Below are positions 8,753 to 16,809 of a stretch of 51,182 nucleotides of DNA, piece by piece. Both the position numbers and the translations under genes were made by a program. The notes beneath the pieces are model-generated. The model was not told the DNA's origin, did not search any database, and saw only the letters and a list, made by a program, of their open reading frames with translations. Within the stretch, counting starts at the first letter, position 1; every line of letters begins with the position of its first letter. This stretch comes from Myxococcales bacterium. Lineage in GTDB: Bacteria; Myxococcota_A; Polyangia; Polyangiales; Polyangiaceae. The stretch covers positions 1 to 51,182 of the forward strand of contig JAHFDZ010000005.1 in assembly GCA_023248745.1 (NCBI GenBank), read 5' to 3'.

Positions 8753-9202
8753 GTGAACCATTTTTCGGTCGCGGTGTTTGCCGTTTTTACGCTGGGCGCT
8801 TGCAAGGGAGGGGGGGGAGGATCCTCGACATCGGTCGCGCCTCCGCCTTCAAACGTGCCCGCGAAGCTTGAGAACGCGTCGCTTACTTCAGAGTCGATGA
8901 CGGTCAACGGCCTCAAAGCGGAAGCCTTTCAGTGCGCGGGCGGCGGCGGATTTACGGCGTTTTTCGGTGAGATGGGAGGTTTGGTAACCCAACGAGCCGC
9001 CATTCGCGCGTGCTCAAAGGACGCGATCAAGCCACGAGTCCATTGGACGATTAAGAAGGGTGTCGTCAGCGACGTGCGGGTAGCCGGCATTTCCGATGCA
9101 AAAACGGCTCGTTGCGTTGCAGATGCCATTGGAAAAATCACGCTGGCGGACTTCGACGCCACGTGCATTGCGACGCTTCCGCTCGATGCTGTCGCAAAGT
9201 GA
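8753..9202 (+). CDS. Lipoprotein with AgmX/TonB-C-like domain
   Basis: This is a 149-residue secreted protein. A short signal peptide (NHFSVAVFAVFTLGAC) ends in a lipobox with Cys near residue 16, followed by a Gly/Pro-rich linker. The C-terminal 80 residues (RAAIRACSKDAIKPRVHWTI, VSDVRVAGISDAKTARCVAD) resemble the AgmX/PglI C-terminal domain often seen in Myxococcota. That family packs two Cys around a beta-hairpin. The GTG start is set by the Shine-Dalgarno GGGAGGA at 8742-8748, five bases upstream, and by the signal peptide. It is divergent from gatC. A role in the cell envelope is likely but undefined. Confidence 0.82.
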   Translation: MNHFSVAVFAVFTLGACKGGGGGSSTSVAPPPSNVPAKLENASLTSESMTVNGLKAEAFQCAGGGGFTAFFGEMGGLVTQRAAIRACSKDAIKPRVHWTIKKGVVSDVRVAGISDAKTARCVADAIGKITLADFDATCIATLPLDAVAK

Positions 9203-9352
9203 GCCCCTGCGAAGGCGACTTTTGTGGCGTCCCATTGCGTTTGGCGCAGTTCTTGATTACAACGGCGCTCCCCCAAAGGTGGATGTTCTGCTGAGGGATT
9301 TCAACGTCACACGTTCTGCAGCGCAAACTCGCAGCGGGTGCTGTCTCCAAGC

Positions 9353-9367
9353 GTGAACTCAGTTCAC
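9353..9367. promoter_or_regulatory. 15-base near-palindrome upstream of rpsB
   Basis: GTGAACT-C-AGTTCAC is a perfect 7-bp inverted repeat around one central base. It lies 60 bases before the rpsB start, just before a possible -35 box (TTGACG at 9372). It could be an operator or a leader hairpin. No convincing -10 box was seen. Confidence 0.35.
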
Positions 9368-9426
9368 AAAGTTGACGGTCTCTGTGGGAGCAGAACGGCG
9401 GCCTAACCCGAAAGGAAGCGCGAAAC

Positions 9427-10275
9427 ATGCAAACCGAAACGACCTCAGGCGCGGTCCCCGTGATGCGCGGTGACATGCCTCTTCCAGTCAAAGCCTTGCT
9501 CGACGCAGGCGTGCACTTCGGTCATCAGACCAAGCGCTGGAACCCAAAAATGCGCCCGTTCATCTACGGCGCACGCAACGGCATTCACATCATCGACCTC
9601 GACCAAACGTCGCGCCTCTTTAAGCGCGCGTTCGACTTTATCGAAGAGATAGTGGGCCGCGGCGGAAGCTTGCTCATGGTGGGAACGAAGCGCCAAGCGC
9701 AAGAGATCATCCAAGAGGAAGCGACCCGTGCAGGTGCCTTCTATGTCGTCAACCGTTGGCTCGGCGGCACGCTCACGAACTTCCGCACGATCAAGCAAGG
9801 CCTCGATCGCATGCGATCGATTGAGCGCATGCGCGACGACGGCACCTACCAATCGCTTCACAAGAAAGAGATCGTGAAGCTCGAGAAAGAGCACGAACGC
9901 TTCGAGAAATACGTTGGTGGCTTGAAGACGATGTCATCGCTCCCAAGCGCCATCTTCGTGATCGATCCCTCGAAGGAGCTCATCGCAGTTCAAGAGGCAA
10001 AGCGCCTCAATATTCCAGTCATCGCGATCACGGACACAAACTGTGATCCCGATTTTGTCGACTTCGTGATCCCAGGAAACGACGACGCAATTCGGTCAAT
10101 TAAGTTGATTACATCGCGCGTCGCTGACGCTGTGATCAATGGCAGCCAGCGCCGTAAGGAATTTGCGGGTCGCGATCGCGAAGAGGGTGGCGGTGGACAC
10201 CGTCCGTCGAGCGCTCCTGCCGCGGAAGTTTTGCAAAGCCGCCGAGGCCCGCGCAACAGCGACCGCCCGAACTGA
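9427..10275 (+). CDS. rpsB: 30S ribosomal protein S2
   Basis: S2 is a late-assembling protein of the 30S head-body junction. The 282-residue protein contains the signature stretches [45 protein letters not shown] and [11 protein letters not shown]. The last 45 residues are a Gly/Arg-rich tail beyond the usual S2 end. AAGGAAG precedes the ATG. It is followed by tsf, the widespread rpsB-tsf pair, with 173 bases between them that hold two hairpins. Confidence 0.98.
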   Translation: MQTETTSGAVPVMRGDMPLPVKALLDAGVHFGHQTKRWNPKMRPFIYGARNGIHIIDLDQTSRLFKRAFDFIEEIVGRGGSLLMVGTKRQAQEIIQEEATRAGAFYVVNRWLGGTLTNFRTIKQGLDRMRSIERMRDDGTYQSLHKKEIVKLEKEHERFEKYVGGLKTMSSLPSAIFVIDPSKELIAVQEAKRLNIPVIAITDTNCDPDFVDFVIPGNDDAIRSIKLITSRVADAVINGSQRRKEFAGRDREEGGGGHRPSSAPAAEVLQSRRGPRNSDRPN

Positions 10276-10289
10276 GTTTTTGCGTTTCG

Positions 10290-10311
10290 AGGAGGGAGCG
10301 AGCTTCCTCCT
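10290..10311 (+). other. Strong hairpin after rpsB
   Basis: A near-perfect 10-bp inverted repeat (AGGAGGGAGC / GCTTCCTCCT, one G-U pair) lies 15 bases after the rpsB stop. It lacks a downstream U-run, so it fits an RNA-processing or attenuation element better than a full intrinsic terminator. Confidence 0.5.
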
Positions 10312-10377
10312 TGAGACTCCCATACTTCACGGTTCATTTTCGCGCCTGTCATCCGAAGTGCGCGTCGCGAAGGCCCC

Positions 10378-10409
10378 TCAGGAGTGCGAGGTGCGTTAGC
10401 CCCTCCTGA
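10378..10409 (+). other. Second rpsB-tsf intergenic hairpin
   Basis: TCAGGAG at 10378-10384 pairs with CTCCTGA at 10403-10409 around an 18-base loop, and is followed by an A/T-rich stretch. It sits 39 bases before tsf. Together with the hairpin at 10290 it could tune tsf relative to rpsB expression. Confidence 0.4.
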
Positions 10410-10448
10410 AAATATGATTTCGTTTGTTACCAATTAGGAGAAGTTGTC

Positions 10449-11375
10449 ATGGCCGATATCACCGCATCGATGGTGAAAGAGCTCCGCGAGCGCACGCAAG
10501 CGGGGATGAGTGACTGCAAGAACGCATTGGTCGAGGCCAATGGTGATCTCGACGCTGCTGTCGAAGTGATCTTGAAGAAGGGCATCGTCAAGGCCGCTTC
10601 GCGTACCGGTCGCATCGCCACCGAAGGCGAAGTGCGCACTTGGGTTTCGGCGGACGGACTGTCGGGTTTGATTGCTGAGATCAATTGCCAAACCGACTTC
10701 GTCGCGCGTGGTGACGAATTCCGAACCTTCGTGGGCAACATCGTTGACGTCGCAAGCAAGCTTCCAAAAGGCGCCGACGTTGCGACCCAGAAGTACCCAG
10801 GTGGCGATCGCACCGTTGACGAAGTTCGCCAAGAAATGATCGCAAAGACCGGCGAGAACATGCTCCTCCGTCGCTGGGATCGCATTGACACCAAGGGCAA
10901 CGGCATCGTTCACGCCTACATCCACGCGGGTGGCAAACTCGCCGTGCTCCTTCACGCCGAAGCGCCAAGCGCACCAGCGCGCAGCAACGCTGACTTCGTC
11001 TCCTTCCTTGACAACTGCGCAATGCAAGTTGCCGCGATGAGTCCGATCGTCGCCAAGAAAGAACAAGTCGCGCCTGCTGATCTCGAGAAGCAAAAGGAGA
11101 TTTTCGCAGCGCAGCTCAAGGAAGAAGGAAAGCCCGAGCAAGCCTGGCCGAAAATCATCGAAGGCAAGGTTGCCAAGTGGTTCACCGAAGTGACGCTCCT
11201 CGGTCAACAAAACGTTTGGGACTCAGAGAAGGGGACCATCGAGTCCATTCGCCAAGATCTCTCCAAGAAGCTCGAAGGCGAAGTCGTGATTCATACGTTC
11301 TTCCGCTTCGGTCTGGGCGAAGGTATCGAAAAGAAAGTTGATGATCTTGCGGCCGAAGTCGCAAAGATGATGTGA
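10449..11375 (+). CDS. tsf: Translation elongation factor Ts
   Basis: EF-Ts is the GDP/GTP exchange factor of EF-Tu. The 308-residue protein has the N-terminal UBA-like domain (MVKELRERTQAGMSDCKNAL), the exchange motif with Asp-Phe (INCQTDFVARGDEF) and the core domain. AGGAG lies eight bases before the ATG. It follows rpsB in the standard order. The next gene begins only four bases after the stop. Confidence 0.98.
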   Translation: MADITASMVKELRERTQAGMSDCKNALVEANGDLDAAVEVILKKGIVKAASRTGRIATEGEVRTWVSADGLSGLIAEINCQTDFVARGDEFRTFVGNIVDVASKLPKGADVATQKYPGGDRTVDEVRQEMIAKTGENMLLRRWDRIDTKGNGIVHAYIHAGGKLAVLLHAEAPSAPARSNADFVSFLDNCAMQVAAMSPIVAKKEQVAPADLEKQKEIFAAQLKEEGKPEQAWPKIIEGKVAKWFTEVTLLGQQNVWDSEKGTIESIRQDLSKKLEGEVVIHTFFRFGLGEGIEKKVDDLAAEVAKMM

Positions 11376-11378
11376 ACC

Positions 11379-12296
11379 ATGCTTGCTGCTGTCAGCGTCG
11401 ACCTCGACGAGATCGGGAATTACTTCGCGATCCATGGGCTCGAAGCTGGGAGCCGTAGCAATCTGGTTTACGACGTTGCGATAGCGCGTCTGCTCGATTG
11501 GGCAGGCGCGCATTCCATTCCATTGACTCTATTTGCTGTTGGAGAGGATCTCGAACGCTTGCAGAGCGCCGCTACGTTAAGGAGCGCGCATCGCTGTGGG
11601 CATGAGATCGCGAATCATTCGTACTCGCACAAGTACGATTTGGTGCGTCGCGACTATAGCGAGCAGATTGAGGAGATCACGAAGGGTGCGAACGCGATTC
11701 AGCGAGCGGTGGGAACGCGACCTATTGGATTCCGTGCGCCTGGATACACGGTGAGCGACGCGCTCTTTGCAGCGATGAAAGAGTGCGATGTCAGTTACGA
11801 TTCATCCGTCTTCCCGTGCCCTGCGTACTATGGTGCAAAGACCAGCGCCATAGCTGCGATCGCACTTCGAGGTCGGAAAAGTCGCTCGATCGTCGACGAT
11901 CTCAGAGTGCTCACCGCGCCAACAAGCCCGTACAACATCGGCGCTCCGTATTGGCGCCGAGGCGGCGGAATGCGTGAGTTGCCCATCCAAGTGACGCGCG
12001 GACTGCGGCTGCCGTACATCGGAACTACACTCACGCTAGCGGGACCTATCGGTGCGCGATGGCTCACGCGCATGTGCTTGGGCGAGCCGCTCGTGAACCT
12101 TGAGCTTCACGGCATTGATGTTCTCGACGCTAGCGATGGTCTTGAGGCACTCGTGCCGCATCAGCCAGACGTGCGTGTGCAATTGCAGACGAAGCTTGAT
12201 GCGCTTTCAGAAGCGGTCACAATGATGAGCAAACGTGGTTACCAATTTGTGACGCTAAGCGAGGCGGCCCAAAAGTCTAGCCGCCGACCGGCGTGA
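11379..12296 (+). CDS. Polysaccharide deacetylase (NodB-like, CE4)
   Basis: This is a 305-residue protein without an evident signal peptide. CE4 metal-site motifs are visible: SVDLDE at the N-terminus, HEIANHSYSH (His80, His84), FRAPGY and a late NLELHGIDV. These enzymes deacetylate N- or O-acetylated glycans using Zn2+ or similar. The long insert between the RAPG motif and the C-terminal His is typical of cytosolic sugar-deacetylase subgroups, so the substrate may be a cell-wall or O-antigen precursor. It starts four bases after tsf and probably shares its transcript. Its end overlaps the convergent ATPase gene by 20 bases. Confidence 0.88.
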   Translation: MLAAVSVDLDEIGNYFAIHGLEAGSRSNLVYDVAIARLLDWAGAHSIPLTLFAVGEDLERLQSAATLRSAHRCGHEIANHSYSHKYDLVRRDYSEQIEEITKGANAIQRAVGTRPIGFRAPGYTVSDALFAAMKECDVSYDSSVFPCPAYYGAKTSAIAAIALRGRKSRSIVDDLRVLTAPTSPYNIGAPYWRRGGGMRELPIQVTRGLRLPYIGTTLTLAGPIGARWLTRMCLGEPLVNLELHGIDVLDASDGLEALVPHQPDVRVQLQTKLDALSEAVTMMSKRGYQFVTLSEAAQKSSRRPA

Positions 12297-13050
12297 TCCC
12301 ATTCACGTTGACGCCCGATTTTTCGATGAACTCACGCGCAACTTCGCCGGCGTTTGTGGCGAGCTCTCTCGGCGAACCGCACGCAGCGACTTGCCCGTTG
12401 ATGAGCAACACAGCTTTGTGCGCAATGCGAAAGCAGCTCGCGATGTCGTGCGAGATGACGATGCTCGTCACGCCGAAGCGCTCGCGCATCTGCTCGATCA
12501 GGTCGTCAACTAACCTGCTCGTCAATGGATCGAGACCGCTCGTGGGTTCGTCGTATACGAGTATCTTCGGCTCGAGCATCAGTGCGCGCGCAAGACCGAC
12601 GCGCTTTCGCATACCGCCCGACAACTCCGCAGGGAACTTCTTCGCCGCCGATGCGTCGAGCCCCAAGATGTGAAGCTTCTCCATCACGCGATCGCGGATC
12701 TCAGACTTCTTTAGCTTGGTATGTTCGACAAGCGGAAACGCGATGTTGTCGAACACGTTGATCGAATCAAGCAGCGCGGCGTATTGGTAGACGACGCCAA
12801 ACTTGCGCCTTATGTCGTTCAGCTGGCGCTCTGACAACGGCACAATATTTTGACCGTCGATGTAGATCTCGCCACTTGTTGGTTTCTCGAGGGCTACGAT
12901 GTGACGCAGCAGGGTTGTCTTGCCGGCGCCGGATCCGCCGATAATGACCGTCGTCTCGTTGCGTCGCGCGACAAAATCGATTCCTTTTAGAACTTCTTGA
13001 GTTCCAAATTGCTTTCGAAGGTTCTTCACGACAACGATGTCATCGCTCAT
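12277..13050 (-). CDS. ABC transporter ATP-binding protein, MlaF/Ttg2A type
   Basis: This is a 257-residue ATPase. Walker A GGSGAGKTT is at 38-46, followed by the signature LSGGMRKRVGLARAL and Walker B KILVYDEPTSGLDP. The MRKRV form after LSGG and the segment EHTKLKKSEIRDRV are typical of MlaF-like ATPases, which energise phospholipid transport between the inner and outer membrane. The start at 13050 (MSDDIVVVKNLRKQFG) is chosen over the ATG at 13098, which would add 16 hydrophobic residues. The usual permease (MlaE) and MCE-domain (MlaD) partners are not adjacent. Confidence 0.9.
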   Translation of the reverse strand: MSDDIVVVKNLRKQFGTQEVLKGIDFVARRNETTVIIGGSGAGKTTLLRHIVALEKPTSGEIYIDGQNIVPLSERQLNDIRRKFGVVYQYAALLDSINVFDNIAFPLVEHTKLKKSEIRDRVMEKLHILGLDASAAKKFPAELSGGMRKRVGLARALMLEPKILVYDEPTSGLDPLTSRLVDDLIEQMRERFGVTSIVISHDIASCFRIAHKAVLLINGQVAACGSPRELATNAGEVAREFIEKSGVNVNGITPVGG

Positions 13051-13097
13051 GATTGGGGCCACCAAGACTACGGAAATCACGATAGTATCTCGCATCA

Positions 13098-13373
13098 ATG
13101 AAACCCGAGCACTTTGCGGCAGCCCTAACTCAACTTGGAGCCAAGAACGTCAAAGACGAGTGGAAGCTCGAGGAAGGCTCGTTGACGCTCTACGTTGCGC
13201 ACGGCGGCGTTACCCTCACGGTTTCACGTGTCGAAACAATGCGTGTGAGTGGCGACCTTGTGCTCGCGAAGACCCAAAAGGGCGAAGCGTACTCGGTCGC
13301 ACGCGAAGACGTGTTTGCCTTGGCTGCTGATGCCAGCCCTGGGCAAGCCTCGCGTCGCGCAGGCTTCGTATGA
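13098..13373 (+). CDS. Conserved-looking small protein of unknown function
   Basis: This is a 91-residue soluble protein with no signal peptide or membrane segment. It has a predicted beta-rich core ([24 protein letters not shown]). I do not recognise the family. It starts 47 bases from the divergent MlaF-type gene and ends 28 bases before thiG on the same strand, so it may head the thiG-thiE operon. It does not end in Gly-Gly and is therefore not the sulfur carrier ThiS. Confidence 0.6.
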   Translation: MKPEHFAAALTQLGAKNVKDEWKLEEGSLTLYVAHGGVTLTVSRVETMRVSGDLVLAKTQKGEAYSVAREDVFALAADASPGQASRRAGFV

Positions 13374-13401
13374 ACACGATCGTGAAGTAGGATCGCCCAC
13401 C

Positions 13402-14190
13402 ATGGTTTCTCCGATGCATACGGATCCGCTCGTCATCGCCGGTCGGCATTTGAGTAGCCGGCTTATCGTCGGCACCGGCAAGTACAAGAGCGTGGCCGAG
13501 ACCGAAGCCGCGATTGATGCTTCTGGCGCCGAGATTGTGACGGTCGCGCTGCGCCGTGTCGATTTGAGCGATCGGTCAGAAGGCTCGCTGATGACCCTGC
13601 TTGCACGCAAGCCGTGGATCATTTTGCCGAACACCGCTGGTTGCTACACCGCGGACGAAGCCGTTCGAACGCTCCGGCTCGCGCGCGAGTTAGGCATTGG
13701 AGATATCGTAAAGCTCGAAGTGATCGGCGATCCAAAAACGCTCTACCCCGACAACGAGCAAACACTCGAAGCCGCAAAAATTCTCGTCAAAGAGGGTTTC
13801 ACGGTAATGCCTTACTGCATCGACGACCCGATCATCTGCCGCAAGCTCGAAGACGTCGGTTGCGCGGCAGTTATGCCGCTTGCTGCGCCGATCGGAAGTG
13901 GTCTCGGGATTCGCAATCCGCACAACCTGTCGATCATTCTCGAGAACGCAAAAGTTCCGGTTCTTGTCGATGCGGGTGTCGGCACCGCAAGCGACGCTGC
14001 AATTGCGATGGAGCTCGGCTGCGACGGTGTGCTCATGAATACGGCCATCGCTCATGCACGCGATCCGGTACTTATGGCGCACGCGATGCGCGAAGCTGTT
14101 TCGGCAGGACGGACCGCCTTCTGTGCGGGACGAATGGAAAAGCGTCGGTACGCCAATGCGTCGAGTCCAACAGCGGGGTTGATCGAATAA
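13402..14190 (+). CDS. thiG: Thiazole synthase ThiG
   Basis: ThiG forms the thiazole phosphate half of thiamine from 1-deoxy-D-xylulose 5-phosphate, dehydroglycine and ThiS thiocarboxylate. The 262-residue TIM-barrel protein contains the Schiff-base Lys104 ([10 protein letters not shown]), the start block [23 protein letters not shown] and the phosphate-binding [14 protein letters not shown] plus GVLMNTAIA. The ATG at 13402 begins [10 protein letters not shown], directly before the family core. A TPR-like gene and thiE follow with overlapping starts. No thiS was found nearby. Confidence 0.96.
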   Translation: MVSPMHTDPLVIAGRHLSSRLIVGTGKYKSVAETEAAIDASGAEIVTVALRRVDLSDRSEGSLMTLLARKPWIILPNTAGCYTADEAVRTLRLARELGIGDIVKLEVIGDPKTLYPDNEQTLEAAKILVKEGFTVMPYCIDDPIICRKLEDVGCAAVMPLAAPIGSGLGIRNPHNLSIILENAKVPVLVDAGVGTASDAAIAMELGCDGVLMNTAIAHARDPVLMAHAMREAVSAGRTAFCAGRMEKRRYANASSPTAGLIE

Positions 14191-14480
14191 TGCGAGCACT
14201 AATTACATTTGCGATTGGCGCGTCGTTTTTGGGATCGCAAGCGCCCATGCAGTGCAGCCGCACGCCAGACCCAACGCTTCGCCACGAAGAGACTGCTGGC
14301 GATGCGCTCTACGAGCTCGCGCAGCGCTTCAAGCAAGAGGGCAACACCACAGGGGCCAAGCGCACGCTCGAATATTTGGTGGAGCGCTACCCATCCAGTC
14401 GGCACTTCGCATCGGCCCAGGATGAACTGCGCGAGTTGGGCGGCGCATCACCGGCGCCTGTCGCTTCGCAGAAGCCGTGA
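14190..14480 (+). CDS. Small exported TPR-like protein
   Basis: This is a 96-residue product with an N-terminal hydrophobic segment ([17 protein letters not shown]) and Cys22. The residues before the Cys (APMQC) are not a good lipobox, so a lipoprotein is possible but unproven. The rest forms a TPR-like helix pair, DALYELAQRFKQEGNTTGAK and EYLVERYPSS, resembling BamD/CpoB-type TPRs. The ATG overlaps the thiG stop (TAATG), and the stop overlaps the thiE GTG, so it is coupled on both sides. Its place between two thiamine genes is odd. Confidence 0.7.
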   Translation: MRALITFAIGASFLGSQAPMQCSRTPDPTLRHEETAGDALYELAQRFKQEGNTTGAKRTLEYLVERYPSSRHFASAQDELRELGGASPAPVASQKP

Positions 14481-15148
14481 CGTGCCCGTTTCGGCTGCAG
14501 CTGATTACGTCAGAGGAGACTTCCGACGACGAGCTTGTTGAACGTGCTCGTATCGTGCTTGCGAGTGTTCCAAAAGGATCGGTGTCGATTCATGTGCGAA
14601 GGCGTTCGCACGAATATCAAGATGTAAAGAAACTTGCCGAACGCATGGCCGAGGTATGTGCTTTGTCGGGGGCATTTCTTGTCGTCAATCGCCATGTCGA
14701 TTTGGCTGCAGAGCTTGGCGCAGGCCTTCATCTTGGCAAGCCAGACGGAGCAATGCGCCAGACGATCGATCAGGCACGCGCTGCGAATGTAGACTGGATC
14801 TCGCTGAGCACGCACGCGGACGAGGAGGTTGAGCTCGCGCTTAGCGTCGGCGTCTCTGCCGCGATGGTGAGCCCCATTTTTGCCACGCAGTCTGGAGCGC
14901 GTACGAACAAGGTTGGCGACGCCGTACTGAAGACGCCGCGTGGCTTGTCGGCGCTCACACGTGCTTCGGCGATCGGCGGGGGCGATCTGGCGTACATCGC
15001 GCTCGGTGGTGTTGATGCGTTGCTCGCTCGGCAGTGTTTTGAGAGCGAAGCGAGCGCCGTGGCTTTGATGCATCGGTGGAACGAAATGCAAATAGACAAT
15101 TTTGTTGACGAATGGGCGCCGCTTCTTTCGCCGGGCACGCGCTTATAG
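14477..15148 (+). CDS. thiE: Thiamine-phosphate synthase family protein (ThiE/TenI)
   Basis: ThiE joins hydroxymethylpyrimidine-PP and thiazole phosphate to make thiamine phosphate. The 223-residue protein keeps the barrel pattern: LITSEE, FLVVNRHVDLAAELGAGLHLGK, SLSTHADEEVELAL, VSPIFAT and YIALGGVDALL. The core motif that normally reads NDR is NRH here, and other positions are divergent, so a TenI-like or less typical member cannot be excluded. The GTG start overlaps the previous stop (GTGA). With thiG upstream, a thiamine role is likely. Confidence 0.8.
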   Translation: MTCPFRLQLITSEETSDDELVERARIVLASVPKGSVSIHVRRRSHEYQDVKKLAERMAEVCALSGAFLVVNRHVDLAAELGAGLHLGKPDGAMRQTIDQARAANVDWISLSTHADEEVELALSVGVSAAMVSPIFATQSGARTNKVGDAVLKTPRGLSALTRASAIGGGDLAYIALGGVDALLARQCFESEASAVALMHRWNEMQIDNFVDEWAPLLSPGTRL

Positions 15149-15160
15149 AGGTCACCGATT

Positions 15161-15442
15161 TCAAATCGGATTGTAAGGATTCAGCAGCGCGTGCACGCCA
15201 GTATAGAGACCCAGAAGTACAACCGGGATGGCGACGAGAAGCCATAGGACCCACATGATCTGCACCGTTGAGCTCGCGGGTTTTTTGGTGCGGAGCAATA
15301 CGACACCGAACACGGGAATGACCTGAAGCAGCCCAATCGCGAGAACGAAAATGAGCACGATTGCGCCCATATCCACCACGTGCGCACGGAAAGTGCCGAC
15401 GACGCACATGACAGCGGCAAGCACACCAAGAGCGGCCGTCAA
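15161..15442 (-). CDS. Small three-helix membrane protein
   Basis: This is a 93-residue protein with three hydrophobic segments (about residues 1-20, 25-50 and 62-84) separated by a short basic loop (LRTKKPASS). The family is not recognised. The start is a TTG at 15442. It is convergent with thiE, with 12 bases between the two stops. Confidence 0.65.
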   Translation of the reverse strand: MTAALGVLAAVMCVVGTFRAHVVDMGAIVLIFVLAIGLLQVIPVFGVVLLRTKKPASSTVQIMWVLWLLVAIPVVLLGLYTGVHALLNPYNPI

Positions 15443-15703
15443 TCAAATTGATTGTCTCATGTCACGCTGAACGCCGGAAGGGGGATGTGCGATTCCTGCT
15501 GTATTTACTCGATCGTATCCACGTTGTGGATGAGGTCGCACCATACGTCTACAAGTCGGCAGGTGCGTCGAGCTCAACAGGTGGAAAGCAGCATTCCTCT
15601 AGAAGGCACCGCGCTCTCGGCGCAAAGCGTACATTGACAAGTTAGGGGTGAGCATGGCCTTACAGTTCCCGTCAGCATCCAAGCGGTAGCGCCACCTGCC
15701 GCC
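15443..15703. other. Intergenic stretch without a supported gene
   Basis: No ORF here has convincing protein character. AGGGGTGAGC before an ATG at 15654 looks like a ribosome binding site, but that frame stops at 15687. A neighbouring frame would run with LTVPVSIQAVAPPAALA into the next ORF, as though a signal peptide had been frameshifted. Confidence 0.4.
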
Positions 15704-16015
15704 TTGGCAACCGAAGCATCTGACGCGCCTTGCGGTGACGAGTGCAGAGCATCGCTCGCCTCTGATGCCGACGAAATGGACCTGTATGGACATCTGCTTG
15801 ATTATCGCTTGAATGAGGTCGTCTTTCACGCCGATGGCTTTACGGTCGCTGCACGGGTACGTCCTGACAATACCGACCACCTTCGGTCCGTGTTGTTAGG
15901 AACGGTGCGCGGCGGCGGAGGCTTCATCTACGGGCTCCACCTGCGTCGTGATTCGGACGGAGCCTTCCACGTTGACCGCGTGACGGTTCCTTCGTGGCCG
16001 ATTCCTGAGCAGTAG
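15704..16015 (+). CDS. Hypothetical protein, start uncertain
   Basis: This is an ORF of 103 codons from a TTG. The upstream frame is open back to about 15638 and encodes a hydrophobic Ala/Pro/Val stretch ending ALA before TEASDAP, which resembles a signal peptidase I site. A good ribosome site and ATG (15654) sit in a different frame, so one indel near 15655-15660 may have broken the start. The body (DLYGHLLDYRLNEVVFHADG, RSVLLGTVRGGGGFIYG) has gene-like codon use. The family is unknown. Confidence 0.45.
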   Translation: MATEASDAPCGDECRASLASDADEMDLYGHLLDYRLNEVVFHADGFTVAARVRPDNTDHLRSVLLGTVRGGGGFIYGLHLRRDSDGAFHVDRVTVPSWPIPEQ

Positions 16016-16051
16016 ATAGTAAATTAAATTTATAATGTTGTTGCATGCGCC

Positions 16052-16579
16052 TTAGAAGTCGCCACCCGTGCGCGTCGACAAACGTGTGAGCGTGCGGATG
16101 TTGTTGGTGGGCGTCGAATCAGATGCGATGGATGCGCGCCCGACAACCGCAACAAGATGCCCGCTACCGGGCAACGTGAGCACGACCGTATTGAATCGAT
16201 CATCCTCAAGCGTGTTGAACGAGACCGTTGTAGAGTACACGCGCGCGCTCGCGGGGAGGGTAAACGCGCCGGCTGCATCGAGGTAGCTGCTTCTTGCGTT
16301 CTCCTCGTTGGGTAGCTGGTAAACCTCGACGGTCGTGGATGCGCTCTTGAGAAAACCTGTCCAGTAGGTTGATAGTTGTAGAGTCACCGTAACTGTTCCG
16401 TCGGCGTTGCGCCTGGTCGACGAAGCCTGCGAGAGGCCGTAGTTGTTCGCGAACAAGACCAACGACGACTCGTCGCTTTCGGTTCTCGACTGCGTATCGG
16501 AAGTCACGTCCTCTTCGTGGGCAACGCCACCACAAGCCACTGCCAACAACGAGGCTACGCAAACGACGAGACGCTTCAT
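16052..16579 (-). CDS. Lipoprotein of unknown function
   Basis: This is a 175-residue lipoprotein. The signal peptide MKRLVVCVASLLAVAC has a lipobox-like AVAC, followed by an acidic, Ser/Thr-rich linker (HEEDVTSDTQSRTESDESS). The rest is beta-rich (TVTVTLQLSTYW, ARVYSTTVSFN, VVLTLPGSGHLVAVVG). The ATG at 16579 is fixed by GGAGGG seven bases upstream and by the signal peptide. No family was recognised. Confidence 0.78.
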   Translation of the reverse strand: MKRLVVCVASLLAVACGGVAHEEDVTSDTQSRTESDESSLVLFANNYGLSQASSTRRNADGTVTVTLQLSTYWTGFLKSASTTVEVYQLPNEENARSSYLDAAGAFTLPASARVYSTTVSFNTLEDDRFNTVVLTLPGSGHLVAVVGRASIASDSTPTNNIRTLTRLSTRTGGDF

Positions 16580-16695
16580 GATGAGACCCTCCAGGTGCCG
16601 CGCCCTTGCGACGACATTCACCCTAGGTCGACTTGTTCATTGTGCATGTCGCCACGATGGGTGACGCAGACGAGCATCGCCCAAATACGTGCGGT

Positions 16696-16774
16696 CACAA
16701 TGTTGCGCTTGCAACGCCTTCTCGTCGTCACCACGCCGAGTACGAAGAACGCCTCGCCGTAGCTCTTGAGGAGA
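16696..16774 (-). pseudogene. Relic copy of the alpha-oxoamine synthase 3' end
   Basis: Read on the minus strand, this segment repeats the last ~28 codons of the synthase gene at 18112-19356. It begins with LLKSYGEAFFVLG, then falls out of frame through small indels, and ends with the equivalent of ASATL plus a stop (TGA where the intact gene has TAA). The first 39 bases differ at only two positions. It lies directly downstream of the M15-like gene. Homology ends abruptly at both edges. It looks like the leftover of a duplication or of an integration by homologous recombination. Confidence 0.75.
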
Positions 16775-16809
16775 GCCCCCAAATGTTCGAACGCGGTGCT
16801 CCCTACCGC

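Noticed and set aside
13221-13236. parS-like sequence GTTTCACGTG-TC-GAAAC inside the 91-residue gene
   Set aside because: Only the left half and core match the TGTTTCACGTGAAACA consensus; two extra bases break the symmetry of the right half, and it lies within a coding region 32 kb from parAB.
13051-13401. Possible TPP riboswitch before thiG
   Set aside because: The stretch is mostly the 91-residue coding region and no conserved TPP-aptamer segments were seen.
15599-15880. Minus-strand ORF of 93 codons
   Set aside because: It overlaps the more gene-like plus-strand ORF at 15704-16015 and has poor protein character.
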